Source: an uncultured Saprospiraceae bacterium (GTDB taxonomy: Bacteria > Bacteroidota > Bacteroidia > Chitinophagales > Saprospiraceae). Taken from it: a stretch of DNA of 6,986 nucleotides. The notes beneath the pieces were generated by a model. That model searched no databases and was not told where the DNA came from. It saw only the letters and a list, made by a program, of their open reading frames with translations. Of the stretch, positions 1 through 6,691 are shown one piece after another. Position 1 is the stretch's first letter; each line of letters starts with the position of its first letter. Both the position numbers and the translations under genes were made by a program. Where the stretch lies: positions 1 to 6,986 of the forward strand of contig CALGLY010000429.1 in NCBI GenBank assembly GCA_937959095.1, read 5' to 3'.

Positions 1-2
1 TA

Positions 3-449
3 AAAAAACTAAGTGGAACACTAGAGTTGGCAACAGATTTATCTATGAAAGGTGCAATAGGTAAGTTCGAAGTACAAGTCTCGGATGTAACGATGGGCGC
101 GGAAGATTTTGACAACGAAGTACAAAACAAAATGCTCAAAATGGGGGTATTCCCTGATGCTCACTTTGAGTTTGTAGCGATTAAGCAAGCTACTGAACCC
201 TTAGCACTAGGCGTAGCTCAAGAACTCCTGATACAAGGCAAATTCACCATGATTGGAATTTCTACAACGGTAGATGTGGAGACGACAATTGAACCCTTTT
301 TGGATGAAAAAGATACACCAAAGCTACGTGTAAATTGCACCTTCCAATTACCTTTGTTCGATACATTTAAACTGGACGGACCAGACGGGCCGTCGCCAGC
401 AAAAGATATTTTACAATTTTATATGCAATTCAATTTAGTATCAGTTTAG
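3..449 (+). CDS. YceI-like family protein, 5'-truncated by the window edge
   Basis: The frame is open from base 3 to the TAG at 447-449, giving 148 visible residues; the true start lies outside the window. A TTG at 27 is in frame, but the codons before it (KKLSGTLEL) continue the domain, so it is not the start. The visible part resembles the middle and end of a YceI-like beta-barrel: a GTLEL strand, a segment of polar residues around DFDNEVQNKML, then FPDAHFEF (visible residues 50-57). The last corresponds to the FP-x-A-x-F segment common in this family. The C-terminal third, with two strands around LRVNCTFQLPLF, is less typical. Family members are usually periplasmic or lipid-binding, and some bind isoprenoids; the substrate here cannot be read. 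The N-terminus is missing, so a signal peptide cannot be checked. The gene lies 68 bp upstream of a second YceI-like gene on the same strand, probably in one transcription unit or as diverged tandem copies. Confidence 0.72.
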   Translation, partial: KKLSGTLELATDLSMKGAIGKFEVQVSDVTMGAEDFDNEVQNKMLKMGVFPDAHFEFVAIKQATEPLALGVAQELLIQGKFTMIGISTTVDVETTIEPFLDEKDTPKLRVNCTFQLPLFDTFKLDGPDGPSPAKDILQFYMQFNLVSV

Positions 450-475
450 TCTATCGTCGCCATTAAATAAATTTG
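445..475 (+). promoter_or_regulatory. possible Bacteroidota-type promoter for the YceI lipoprotein gene
   Basis: TAAATTTG at 468-475 matches the Bacteroidota -7 consensus TAnnTTTG exactly. The upstream element is only an imperfect TTTA at 445-448, 19 nt away. Transcription would start near 480, about 35 nt before the ATG at 518. The -7 element overlaps a 6-bp hairpin (TCGCCA 457-462 with TGGCGA 474-479). The weak -33 match keeps this tentative, and read-through from the upstream gene is equally possible. Confidence 0.3.
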
Positions 476-517
476 GCGATTACGAGAATTGAATCTTTTT
501 TAAATATTAAATCTAAA

Positions 518-1099
518 ATGAAGAAATTAGCACAACTCACTTTATTATTAAGTATCTTATTGTATGTAGGGTGCAATACAAGTAAGCAAAGTACTTCGGA
601 CGCTAGTAGCGCAAAGAAGGAAACGATGATGATGAAAACGGGTGGAGACATCAAGTTTTTTGCTGAAAATCAGCGTTACAGCGCGGAAGGAATGTTCAAA
701 GAATGGTACTTTACGAAGGCAGATATGAAGAAGGGCGATTTGGAAAGCCTGACAGCTTCTATGGCAGTAGATTTGACTTCGATTTGGGAGAAAAACGAGA
801 AATTGACAGAGCATTTAAAAGCACCTGACTTTTTCAATATTGGACAGTATACAACGGCTACCATTGATATTAGCAATGTAACGAAAAAAAGCGGTGATAC
901 TTATACGGCTGATATGAAGCTCAATATGAAAGGCTTGACGCAAGATTTTACAAGTGAATTTAAGGTGACAAGCATGGATCCTTTGCACGTAACAGGCGAG
1001 GCAAAAGTAGATCGCGCGTTGTTTAGCTTAGGAACAGCTAAGATGGGCGTAGGCGATATGATAAAAGTAACATACGATACAGACGTGCCTACGAAGTAG
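518..1099 (+). CDS. YceI-like domain lipoprotein
   Basis: Encodes 193 residues. The start at 518 is chosen because it gives a textbook lipoprotein signal: MKK, a hydrophobic run (LTLLLSILLYV), then VGC with Cys19 as the likely lipidated residue. A TTG at 473 would put 15 unrelated residues in front. After a Ser/Lys/Thr-rich linker (about 20-42), the YceI-like domain (Pfam PF04264 by my reading) runs to the end. It shows a helix-strand region ending in HLKAPDFF (99-106), then YTTATIDISNV (111-121), LNMKGLTQDF (135-144) and a late VDRALFSLG (164-172). These match the family pattern HLkspdFFd...yPtatf, lt-kG-T and a d-r-fG-like segment. The family folds as a lipocalin-like barrel and binds long hydrophobic molecules; the ligand here is unknown. 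The protein is probably anchored to a periplasm-facing or outer membrane. It differs strongly in sequence from the YceI-like gene just upstream, so any duplication is old. A terminator follows at 1197-1238. Confidence 0.85.
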   Translation: MKKLAQLTLLLSILLYVGCNTSKQSTSDASSAKKETMMMKTGGDIKFFAENQRYSAEGMFKEWYFTKADMKKGDLESLTASMAVDLTSIWEKNEKLTEHLKAPDFFNIGQYTTATIDISNVTKKSGDTYTADMKLNMKGLTQDFTSEFKVTSMDPLHVTGEAKVDRALFSLGTAKMGVGDMIKVTYDTDVPTK

Positions 1100-1105
1100 A
1101 TGGTG

Positions 1106-1176
1106 GACGGTCGGCTTCACCTGCCTATCGGCAGACAAGCCTTGAGGGTCACCCTGTGGGCTTGACGGGAGACGGA
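1106..1176. repeat. GC-rich palindromic patch, possible decayed repeat element
   Basis: This patch is visibly richer in G and C than its A/T-rich surroundings. It contains three hairpin-forming parts. The first is CTGCC (1121-1125) with GGCAG (1130-1134) around TATC. The second is an outer stem, CAAGCC (1136-1141) with GGCTTG (1159-1164). The third, nested inside it, is AGGGT (1145-1149) with ACCCT (1151-1155). GACGG occurs three times (1106, 1164, 1171). It begins 6 bp after the YceI lipoprotein stop codon. It may be an intergenic repeat of the REP or palindromic-unit kind, or a structured 3' UTR. Confidence 0.45.
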
Positions 1177-1196
1177 CGTTTCAATAAAAATTAAAT

Positions 1197-1238
1197 TCAA
1201 CCACTATAGAATTTCAGTTCATAGTGGTTGAGTTTTTT
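1197..1238 (+). terminator. Rho-independent terminator after the YceI lipoprotein gene
   Basis: A perfect 11-bp stem, TCAACCACTAT (1197-1207) with ATAGTGGTTGA (1221-1231), is followed by G and six T (1233-1238). The 13-nt loop can pair further (GAA 1209-1211 with TTC 1218-1220). It lies about 100 bp after the stop codon at 1099 and should end the YceI transcript. Confidence 0.82.
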
Positions 1239-1246
1239 CATTCAAT

Positions 1247-1284
1247 TGCCTCATTTTCATATAAAGGGCTTTCTTCATGAGGCA
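1247..1284. repeat. inverted repeat, 8-bp arms
   Basis: TGCCTCAT (1247-1254) and ATGAGGCA (1277-1284) are perfect inverted copies with 22 nt between them. The pair lies between the terminator and the NTEAQRHG-type repeat. No T-tract follows. It could be a protein-binding site or the remnant end of a small element; the function is unknown. Confidence 0.4.
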
Positions 1285-1290
1285 GATATT

Positions 1291-1316
1291 AAACACCGAG
1301 GCACAGAGACACGGAG
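1291..1316. repeat. NTEAQRHG-type interspersed sequence
   Basis: This segment reads AACACCGAGGC, then ACAGAGACACGGAG, and translates as N-T-E-A-Q-R-H-G-D. From general knowledge, near-identical strings recur between genes in many Bacteroidota and other genomes, where they give rise to spurious predicted proteins with TEAQRH or, on the other strand, SLCLCASV-like stretches. Its origin is not settled, as far as I know. It is read here as a non-coding dispersed repeat, not a gene. Confidence 0.55.
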
Positions 1317-1441
1317 ATTTTTTTGTTTTTACTTTTGGTATATTCCTGCTCTTATCAAGAGAAGCGGAGGATAAGTTAGCTTTTGTGATAGGTTTTTCAA
1401 ATGGAAAATTTAAGTTTATAGATTCTGTGCCTTATAAATTT

Positions 1442-1469
1442 TCAATTCTCCATTTTCAATTCGCCATTT
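1442..1469. repeat. tandem 14-bp direct repeat
   Basis: TCAATTCTCCATTT (1442-1455) is followed at once by TCAATTCGCCATTT (1456-1469), with one mismatch. The segment also partly mirrors TGGAAAATTT just upstream, near 1402-1411. Short repeats of the CAATTCTCCATT kind are frequent intergenic filler in Bacteroidota genomes. The repeat ends about 40 bp before the peptidase start. Confidence 0.6.
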
Positions 1470-1509
1470 GACGAAGTTTTTTTCTTTTCTTTGGAAAAAT
1501 AAACTACAT

Positions 1510-3021
1510 ATGAAAAACATTCTCACGCTACTATTTCTGGTCCTTTGCATCACTAGTGCATTCGCACAAGATGCGGAAAAGAAAACCGAACCGATACCCG
1601 AAGCAGAGGTTTCCACCACAGATCAAAGTGTAACTATAAATGGTAAAACCATTAATCTAACTGCCCAAGCGGGTACGATGAAATTGCGCGATGAAAATAA
1701 CAAGCCTATCGCGTTATTTGGTTTCACGAGTTATACTAAAAAAGGCGTGACGGATACGCGAGAACGACCTATTGTATTTGCCTTCAATGGTGGGCCAGGT
1801 TCTTCTTCTTTTTGGTTGCATATGGGCATACTTGGTCCAAAACGCATCGTTGTGAATGATCCAGAAGGTACACCTGCCGCGCCTTATGACTTAGTGAATA
1901 ATGAATATTCCATACTTGAAGTAGCTGATTTAGTTATGCTCGATCCTGTGGGAACGGGCTTGAGTGTGCCAATAGGTGAAGCGGAATTCAAGGATTTTTG
2001 GAGTGTGGATGGCGATATTCGGAGCTTGAGCTTGTTTATTACGCAGTACTTGATAGCGCATGATCGTCTCAATTCGCCAAAGTATTTGCTAGGCGAAAGC
2101 TATGGGACATTTCGGAATGCAGGCATCATGAAACGCTTACTTAATCATGGTATCGCTATGAATGGCGTGATTATGGTATCTGCGGTTTTTGATTTGCGGA
2201 CGCTTGTTTTTCCTCCTAGTGAAGATATTTCCTATATCGTTCATTTTCCGAGCTATGCAGCTACGGCTTGGTACCATGATAAAATCGAAAATAAAAACCC
2301 TGATTTGTATGCCTTTCTCGATGAAATTCGAACCTTCACCGAGCAAGAATATGTACCTGCGCTCTTCAAAGGTGACCAAGTATCGGAAGCGGATAAAAAA
2401 GCATTGGTTATAAAGTTGGCAGTGTATACAGGTACTTCTTCGGATTATTGGGAGAAGGCAGATTTACGGGTGACAGCTAGTGAGTTTTTCGTGGAGTTGC
2501 TTCGCGAAGAAGGAGAAATAGTAGGCCGTTTAGATGCACGCTTTACGGGTATAAATCCTGATTTAATTGCACAAAATGGCAATTATGACCCGCAAAGTTT
2601 AGCGATTTCGCCTGCTTATATCACGAGTTTTTTAGATTATTTTCATGGCGATTTAGGTGTGAATAAGGAATTATTGTACTCTCTGACAGCAGGGCGAAGA
2701 AAAGGCTTTAAATGGGACTGGAAGCACGATGGGAATATGCGTTGGGGAACGCAAGCAGCTATCCACACAGGCATAGATATGGCAGAAGCGATGACACGCG
2801 ACCCGAATATGAAAGTCTTGATTTTGAATGGAATTTATGATTTGGCAACGGTTTTTTATGGCGTAGAACATACCATCAATCACCTCGGACTGACCAAGGA
2901 AGTGAAGAAGAATATCATTATGAAATACTACGAAGCAGGACATATGATGTACACGCATCCGCCTTCTATGAAGCAATTTGATAAGGATGTGGATGACTTT
3001 ATTCGGATGACCTCTAAATAA
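1510..3021 (+). CDS. secreted serine carboxypeptidase, peptidase family S10
   Basis: Encodes 503 residues. The ATG at 1510 gives a signal peptide, MKNILTLLFLVLCITSAFA, with likely cleavage before Gln20; the frame upstream to 1468 has no better start. The mature protein is an alpha/beta hydrolase of family S10 (Pfam PF00450). It carries the oxyanion and substrate-carboxylate motif NGGPGSSS (93-100), the nucleophile elbow GESYGT with Ser197, and two later motifs. These are NGIYDLAT with the probable catalytic Asp444, and EAGHMMYTH with His478. All three triad members are therefore present, and the length is normal for bacterial members. Such enzymes remove C-terminal residues from peptides, often at acid pH. 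Location would be the periplasm or outside the cell, probably for peptide use. It is transcribed alone, away from the YceI genes, and converges on gcvP. The leader GGAAAAATAAACTACAT has only a weak, distant purine run as ribosome site. The exact substrate cannot be told. Confidence 0.93.
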   Translation: MKNILTLLFLVLCITSAFAQDAEKKTEPIPEAEVSTTDQSVTINGKTINLTAQAGTMKLRDENNKPIALFGFTSYTKKGVTDTRERPIVFAFNGGPGSSSFWLHMGILGPKRIVVNDPEGTPAAPYDLVNNEYSILEVADLVMLDPVGTGLSVPIGEAEFKDFWSVDGDIRSLSLFITQYLIAHDRLNSPKYLLGESYGTFRNAGIMKRLLNHGIAMNGVIMVSAVFDLRTLVFPPSEDISYIVHFPSYAATAWYHDKIENKNPDLYAFLDEIRTFTEQEYVPALFKGDQVSEADKKALVIKLAVYTGTSSDYWEKADLRVTASEFFVELLREEGEIVGRLDARFTGINPDLIAQNGNYDPQSLAISPAYITSFLDYFHGDLGVNKELLYSLTAGRRKGFKWDWKHDGNMRWGTQAAIHTGIDMAEAMTRDPNMKVLILNGIYDLATVFYGVEHTINHLGLTKEVKKNIIMKYYEAGHMMYTHPPSMKQFDKDVDDFIRMTSK

Positions 3022-3091
3022 ACGCCTTGTTATTTCTGGATTCGGAAAGTGCGAGGATGGATTTAGGAAAGAGCAATAAAGAATTTATCAA

Positions 3092-3137
3092 TTTTCCAGC
3101 CGACAATCGAGTTTTAATCGACTCGTCGGCTGGAAAA
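3092..3137. repeat. perfect 13-bp-arm hairpin between convergent genes
   Basis: TTTTCCAGCCGAC (3092-3104) and GTCGGCTGGAAAA (3125-3137) pair without a mismatch. The 20-nt centre can fold further (GAGT 3109-3112 with ACTC 3121-3124). It lies 70 bp after the peptidase stop and 106 bp after the gcvP stop, so it can fold in both transcripts. The A/T pairs sit at the base of the stem, and there is no U-tract after it in either direction. It is therefore not a standard intrinsic terminator, but could serve as a bidirectional stop or as an RNA 3'-end stabiliser. Confidence 0.65.
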
Positions 3138-3151
3138 GATTCTACTTTAGG

Positions 3152-3193
3152 GAACAGGTAAAAAATAATCTACCAATTTTACTTGCTCTTTTT
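3152..3193 (+). terminator. probable Rho-independent terminator of the S10 peptidase gene
   Basis: GAACAGGTAAAA (3152-3163) pairs with TTTTACTTGCTC (3177-3188) with one A-C mismatch and one G-U pair, around a 13-nt loop. Five T (3189-3193) follow directly. Orientation favours the plus-strand transcript: on the minus strand the G-U pair becomes a mismatch and no T-tract follows. It ends only a few bases before the gcvP stop codon. Confidence 0.45.
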
Positions 3194-3196
3194 CCC

Positions 3197-6070
3197 TTAA
3201 ACCGCCTCATAACTCGAAATAGGCGGGCAAGTACACACCAAATTTCGATCACCAGCCGCATTATTCAGCCGCCCAACAGATGGCCAGAACTTATAACCTT
3301 CTCGCAAATAAGGGAGTGGATAAGCCGCTTTCTCGCGCGAATAGGGTTTTTCCCAAGTATCACTCGTGATTAAAGCTAGAGGATGCGGCGCATTGTGCAA
3401 CACATTATCTTCAGCATCGGCAGCACCACTTGCGACTTCATCTATTTCCTTACGAATAGCTAGCATCGCATTACAGAAACGATCCAGTTCATCCTTGCTT
3501 TCACTTTCGGTAGGTTCTATCATAATCGTACCTGCTACCGGCCACGATAGCGTAGGCGCGTGAAAGCCATAATCAATCAAGCGTTTCGCTACATCTTCGG
3601 CACTCGCTACGGCTTTGAATGGACGCAAATCCACAATTAACTCGTGTGCAGAATGTCCTTGTTCACCTGTAAATAAAACATCATAGCCCTCCTGCAAACG
3701 CGCTCGAATATAGTTGGCATTCAGAATTGCATATTTTGTAGCATCGGTCGCGCCCTTGCGTCCTAGTAGTTTGATATAAGCATAGGAAATGAGCAAAATA
3801 CTCGCACTTCCGAAAGGCGCAGCAGATACAGCATGAATACCTTGTGCGCCACCTGTAGTCGCCAAAGGATGCTTTGGAAGGAAAGGAGCGAGGCTGTCAT
3901 TTACACAGATTGGTCCTACGCCTGGCCCGCCACCACCATGCGGAATGCTAAAGGTTTTGTGGAGGTTCAAGTGGCAGACATCTGCCCCGATAAAACCTGG
4001 ACTCGTCAAGCCTACTTGTGCATTCATATTCGCGCCATCCATATAGACTTTGCCTCCATGTTGATGGACAAGTTCGCAAATCTCCTTTATCCGTGTCTCG
4101 AATACACCATGCGTAGACGGGTAGGTTATCATCAAAGCCGCGAGATTGTCGCTATGTTGTTCTACTTTTTCGCGCAAATCATCTAAGTCAATATCGCCTT
4201 TTTCATTGCATTTTACCACGACTACTTTCATGCCCGCCATCACCGCGCTTGCAGGATTGGTGCCATGTGCAGAATCGGGTATCAGTGCGATATTTCGATT
4301 GGTATTGCCCATTGCTTCATGGTAGGCACGAATGGTGAGCAAGCCTGCAAATTCGCCTTGCGCGCCTGAATTGGGCTGCAAGGAACAAGCCGTGAAACCC
4401 GTTATTTCTGCTAAGTAGGCTTCTAATTCGCTAATGATTTTGGCGTAGCCTTGTGTTTGTTCCGCTGGCGCGAAAGGGTGCATATTAGAAAATTCATGCC
4501 AAGTAACAGGAATTAATTCCGTTGCAGCATTCAGTTTCATCGTGCAAGAGCCCAAAGGAATCATAGAATGCACGAGCGATAAATCCTTATTTTCCAATCG
4601 CTTAATATAGCGCATCATCTGTGTTTCCGTATGATAACTATTAAAGACAGGATGTGTCAAGTATTCCGATTCGCGTAGGAGTGCGCTAGGCAATTTGAAG
4701 CCATTGACACCTTCTATTTCAGGCGCATTTTTATCTACAGCATCAGCCAATACATTCAATATACGTTCTACATCTTCCTCACGCGTCGTTTCATCTAAGC
4801 TGATTTGAATACTATTTTTACTATAATAAAAATTGACTTTATAGGTATCGGAAAGGTTCTGAATAAGGGTTTTTTGAGCAGTATTTACTCGTATAGATAA
4901 GGTGTCGAAATAGGAATCATTTAGCTGCTTGAACCCTAATTTAGATAAACCTTGCTCTAGTAGCTGTGCGTGGGTATGTACACGTTCTGCGATGGCTCGA
5001 ATACCTCTCGGACCATGCCAAGCCGCATACATTCCTGCCATAATGGCTAGTAATGCTTGTGCCGTACAAATATTAGAAGTTGCCTTCTCGCGACGGATAT
5101 GTTGCTCGCGCGTCTGCAATGCCATTCGCAGAGCAGGCTTATCTTGTGCATCTACGGACACACCGATAATGCGCCCCGGAATAAGGCGTTTGAATTTCTC
5201 TTCTGTCGCAAAAAATGCAGCATGTGGGCCACCAAAACCCATCGGCACACCGAAGCGTTGCGTATTACCTACTACGGCATTCGCTCCCCATTCGCCTGGA
5301 GGCGTGAGAACAGCTAGACTTAGAATATCAGCAGCTACTGTCACATATACCTCCTGCGCCTTCGCTTGCTCCACGAAAGGATGCATATCTTCTACGCTGC
5401 CATCACTCCCCGGATATTGCAATAATATTCCGAAGGTTTTTTCATTGAATTGGTATTGTTTCCAATCACCGACTACTATCTGTATATCAAGCGGCTCAGC
5501 ACGTGTGCGAAGAACATCAATCGTTTGAGGAAGCGTTTTATTCGAAACAAAAAACTCATTGATTGCCTCGCCTTTATTTCGCTTATTTTTTTGACTAAAA
5601 AACATAGACATCGCCTCTGCTGCTGCCGTCCCTTCATCGAGTAGAGACGCATTCGCAATTGGCAGTCCTGTTAGTTCGCTCACCATCGTCTGGAAATTGA
5701 GTAAAGCCTCTAAGCGACCTTGTGCAATTTCTGCTTGGTAGGGCGTGTATTGGGTGTACCAGCCAGGATTCTGGAAAATATTCCGCAAAATAACAGAAGG
5801 CGTAATCGTGCCGAAATAGCCCATCCCAATATGTGAATAATAGACTTTATTCTGTGCGGCGGTTTGCTTGAGTTCTTGCAGATACCCAAATTCGGTCATC
5901 GCTTCTGGAATATTAAGTGCTTCCTCCAAGCGAATATCATCAGGAATGGTCTGATCAATCAATTCTTCAAGGCTATTTACTCCAATGGTTTGGAGCATTT
6001 TTGCTTGTTCTGCTTCGTTTGGGCCAATGTGACGATTGGCAAATTGATCGAAGAATATAGTTTTATTCAT
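3197..6070 (-). CDS. gcvP: glycine dehydrogenase (decarboxylating), P-protein of the glycine cleavage system
   Basis: Encodes 957 residues from the ATG at 6070; a TTG five codons upstream (6085) is in frame but less likely. This cytoplasmic PLP enzyme (EC 1.4.4.2) decarboxylates glycine and passes the aminomethyl group to the lipoyl arm of GcvH. It is the long single-chain form with two GDC-P domains (PF02347). The N-terminal half starts with FANRHIGP and holds [29 protein letters not shown] and [15 protein letters not shown]. The C-terminal catalytic half holds [14 protein letters not shown] (502-515), NSGAQGE (567-573) and [10 protein letters not shown] (600-609). NLHKTF follows, with the PLP-binding Lys705, and then [10 protein letters not shown] (711-720). 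IEPTESE and [11 protein letters not shown] mark a complete C-terminus. Length and motifs are those of a normal, intact enzyme. gcvT and gcvH are not in the window. A promoter lies at 6145-6176 and a palindrome at 6106-6125. The long open frames on the opposite strand are shadows. Confidence 0.97.
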   Translation of the reverse strand: MNKTIFFDQFANRHIGPNEAEQAKMLQTIGVNSLEELIDQTIPDDIRLEEALNIPEAMTEFGYLQELKQTAAQNKVYYSHIGMGYFGTITPSVILRNIFQNPGWYTQYTPYQAEIAQGRLEALLNFQTMVSELTGLPIANASLLDEGTAAAEAMSMFFSQKNKRNKGEAINEFFVSNKTLPQTIDVLRTRAEPLDIQIVVGDWKQYQFNEKTFGILLQYPGSDGSVEDMHPFVEQAKAQEVYVTVAADILSLAVLTPPGEWGANAVVGNTQRFGVPMGFGGPHAAFFATEEKFKRLIPGRIIGVSVDAQDKPALRMALQTREQHIRREKATSNICTAQALLAIMAGMYAAWHGPRGIRAIAERVHTHAQLLEQGLSKLGFKQLNDSYFDTLSIRVNTAQKTLIQNLSDTYKVNFYYSKNSIQISLDETTREEDVERILNVLADAVDKNAPEIEGVNGFKLPSALLRESEYLTHPVFNSYHTETQMMRYIKRLENKDLSLVHSMIPLGSCTMKLNAATELIPVTWHEFSNMHPFAPAEQTQGYAKIISELEAYLAEITGFTACSLQPNSGAQGEFAGLLTIRAYHEAMGNTNRNIALIPDSAHGTNPASAVMAGMKVVVVKCNEKGDIDLDDLREKVEQHSDNLAALMITYPSTHGVFETRIKEICELVHQHGGKVYMDGANMNAQVGLTSPGFIGADVCHLNLHKTFSIPHGGGGPGVGPICVNDSLAPFLPKHPLATTGGAQGIHAVSAAPFGSASILLISYAYIKLLGRKGATDATKYAILNANYIRARLQEGYDVLFTGEQGHSAHELIVDLRPFKAVASAEDVAKRLIDYGFHAPTLSWPVAGTIMIEPTESESKDELDRFCNAMLAIRKEIDEVASGAADAEDNVLHNAPHPLALITSDTWEKPYSREKAAYPLPYLREGYKFWPSVGRLNNAAGDRNLVCTCPPISSYEAV

Positions 6071-6105
6071 ATTGGTACTATTCAATCAAGGACAATTTGT
6101 AATCA

Positions 6106-6125
6106 AGAATTTAGTTCTAAATTCT
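6106..6125. promoter_or_regulatory. 20-bp palindrome in the gcvP leader, candidate operator or RNA hairpin
   Basis: AGAATTTAG (6106-6114) and CTAAATTCT (6117-6125) are perfect inverted copies with 2 nt between them. The site begins about 12-15 nt after the transcription start expected from the promoter at 6145-6176. That is a classic place for a dimeric repressor to bind. As RNA it would give an 8-bp stem with a 4-nt loop. No regulator gene is nearby, and the assignment is inference from position and symmetry. Confidence 0.45.
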
Positions 6126-6144
6126 CTTCACTGAATTTTGCTCG

Positions 6145-6176
6145 CAAAAGTACGCTATTCTGATGCAAAGCTCAAA
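6145..6176 (-). promoter_or_regulatory. Bacteroidota-type promoter of gcvP
   Basis: Read on the minus strand, TTTG (6176-6173) is followed after 20 nt by TACTTTTG (6152-6145), an exact TAnnTTTG -7 element. Reported spacing for this phylum covers this value. Transcription would begin near 6140, leaving a leader of about 70 nt before the ATG at 6070. The leader has no strong Shine-Dalgarno site, as is common in the phylum. Confidence 0.65.
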
Positions 6177-6201
6177 TTGAAAATGGAATTGAATGTACTG
6201 A

Positions 6202-6238
6202 ATTTGGTCATATTAGATAATCATGTGCTAGACCAAAT
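6202..6238. repeat. inverted repeat upstream of the gcvP promoter
   Basis: ATTTGGTC (6202-6209) and GACCAAAT (6231-6238) are perfect 8-bp inverted copies separated by 21 nt. They lie between the end of the small-gene cluster (stop at 6270) and the gcvP -33 element. No T-tract follows in the minus direction, so a standard terminator is unlikely. It may be a regulator site, or a weak hairpin ending the small-gene transcript. Confidence 0.35.
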
Positions 6239-6269
6239 AAGAAAGGAAGGGTTTCTGTTCGTTTGTTTT

Positions 6270-6503
6270 TTATTGGAGCGGTTTTCCGTCGGCTAATGTA
6301 TAAATATCTTCTGCTTCATCCTGTAAGAAGTCAAAGGCGGTATTATTAGCTATTGCAGTAAGCCAATCTGTATCTGTAATTGCTTTATTTTCAATTGATA
6401 TTACTTCTCGCTCCTGTATTAAGCGAAAACCTAAACGCGCTATCAAATCTCGAAAAAGTTGCACGTCTTGGCTGTTTTTTATTTCTATGGTGAGTTGTCG
6501 CAT
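6270..6503 (-). CDS. small hypothetical protein, antitoxin-like
   Basis: Encodes 77 residues from the ATG at 6503 (MRQLTIEIKN). An ATG at 6524 would add seven residues and overlap the upstream gene by 17 nt. The start at 6503 fits better: it leaves a 4-nt gap and matches the usual beginning of such proteins. The N-terminus reads as a beta strand (QLTIEI) followed by a helix (DVQLFRDLIARLGF). The C-terminus is acidic and ends AFDFLQDEAEDIYTLADGKPLQ. From memory, this strand-helix start and the EDIYTL-x-DGKP tail resemble small Bacteroidota antitoxins that precede a toxin gene. That is inference, as no motif is diagnostic. No toxin follows: downstream are only the inverted repeat at 6202-6238 and the gcvP promoter. 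It is probably co-transcribed with the 47-residue gene just before it. Confidence 0.68.
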   Translation of the reverse strand: MRQLTIEIKNSQDVQLFRDLIARLGFRLIQEREVISIENKAITDTDWLTAIANNTAFDFLQDEAEDIYTLADGKPLQ

Positions 6504-6507
6504 GATG

Positions 6508-6651
6508 TTATTCTTTTTCGTCATCTTCCGTTAAAAACTCTGCTAGTGTTCGTAGTTTCTTTTTACCTTTTTTCCAATCTTGAAGTTCTTGTAAGGCAGT
6601 TTGGAGACCTTCGTTCAAAGCATTTACTTTCTTTTTCGCCGTTTTATTCAT
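6508..6651 (-). CDS. 47-residue basic protein, antitoxin-like
   Basis: Encodes 47 residues, from the ATG at 6651 to the TAA at 6508-6510. The sequence opens with a Lys-rich stretch (MNKTAKKK). It continues as a single amphipathic helix (NALNEGLQTALQELQDW), a basic turn (KKGKKKLR) and an acidic end (TLAEFLTEDDEKE). The pattern of a helix, then GK-x-K-x-R-T-L-x-x-FL, recalls the C-terminal part of short antitoxins paired with RelE/ParE-type toxins. I recognise this only as a resemblance. The close spacing (4 nt) to the next gene argues for a real, translated gene in an operon. The antisense frame at 6459-6701 is less credible. It could also be the surviving end of a longer antitoxin, since no N-terminal DNA-binding domain is present. 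Confidence 0.58.
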   Translation of the reverse strand: MNKTAKKKVNALNEGLQTALQELQDWKKGKKKLRTLAEFLTEDDEKE

Positions 6652-6691
6652 ATCAATTCAGGTATTTATGCTTATTCTTTTGCCATTATTT

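Larger units (their letters stand above)
1100..1509. other. 410-bp intergenic patchwork of short repeats
   Basis: I see no credible gene here. The stretch holds, in order, a GC-rich palindromic patch (1106-1176), a terminator (1197-1238), an inverted repeat (1247-1284), an NTEAQRHG-type repeat (1291-1316), an A/T-rich stretch, and a 14-bp tandem repeat (1442-1469) just before the peptidase gene. The open frame at 1277-1471 begins inside the NTEAQRHG element and looks spurious. The promoter of the peptidase gene must lie here, but I cannot place it with confidence. Confidence 0.7.

Noticed and set aside
457..479. TCGCCA/TGGCGA hairpin as a terminator of the first YceI gene.
   Set aside because: The stem has only six pairs and no T-tract follows; it overlaps the possible promoter of the next gene.
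1330..1337. TACTTTTG as a promoter -7 element for the S10 peptidase gene.
   Set aside because: It matches the consensus, but no TTTG lies at the right distance upstream and the leader would be about 165 nt. It also sits next to the NTEAQRHG-type repeat. It is possible but not supported.
1277..1471. A 64-codon open frame between the YceI and peptidase genes.
   Set aside because: It starts inside the NTEAQRHG-type repeat and ends in the CAATTCTCCATT repeats, so it reads through non-coding repeats.
3833..4186. A 117-codon open frame on the plus strand, antisense to gcvP.
   Set aside because: It overlaps the conserved PLP-lysine region of gcvP and has shadow-like composition (many Cys, Trp, Arg), with no recognisable domain.
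4929..5528. A 199-codon open frame on the plus strand, antisense to gcvP.
   Set aside because: It lies wholly inside gcvP, is rich in Cys, Arg, Ser and Pro as expected for a shadow frame, and shows no family motif. gcvP is intact and well conserved over the same bases.
6071..6085. TTG at 6085 as the gcvP start.
   Set aside because: It is in frame, but an ATG lies five codons later, close before the conserved FANRHIGP motif, and no ribosome site favours the TTG.
6071..6144. A possible glycine riboswitch in the gcvP leader.
   Set aside because: The leader is only about 70 nt and A/T-rich, and shows none of the conserved glycine aptamer core; only a simple palindrome is present.
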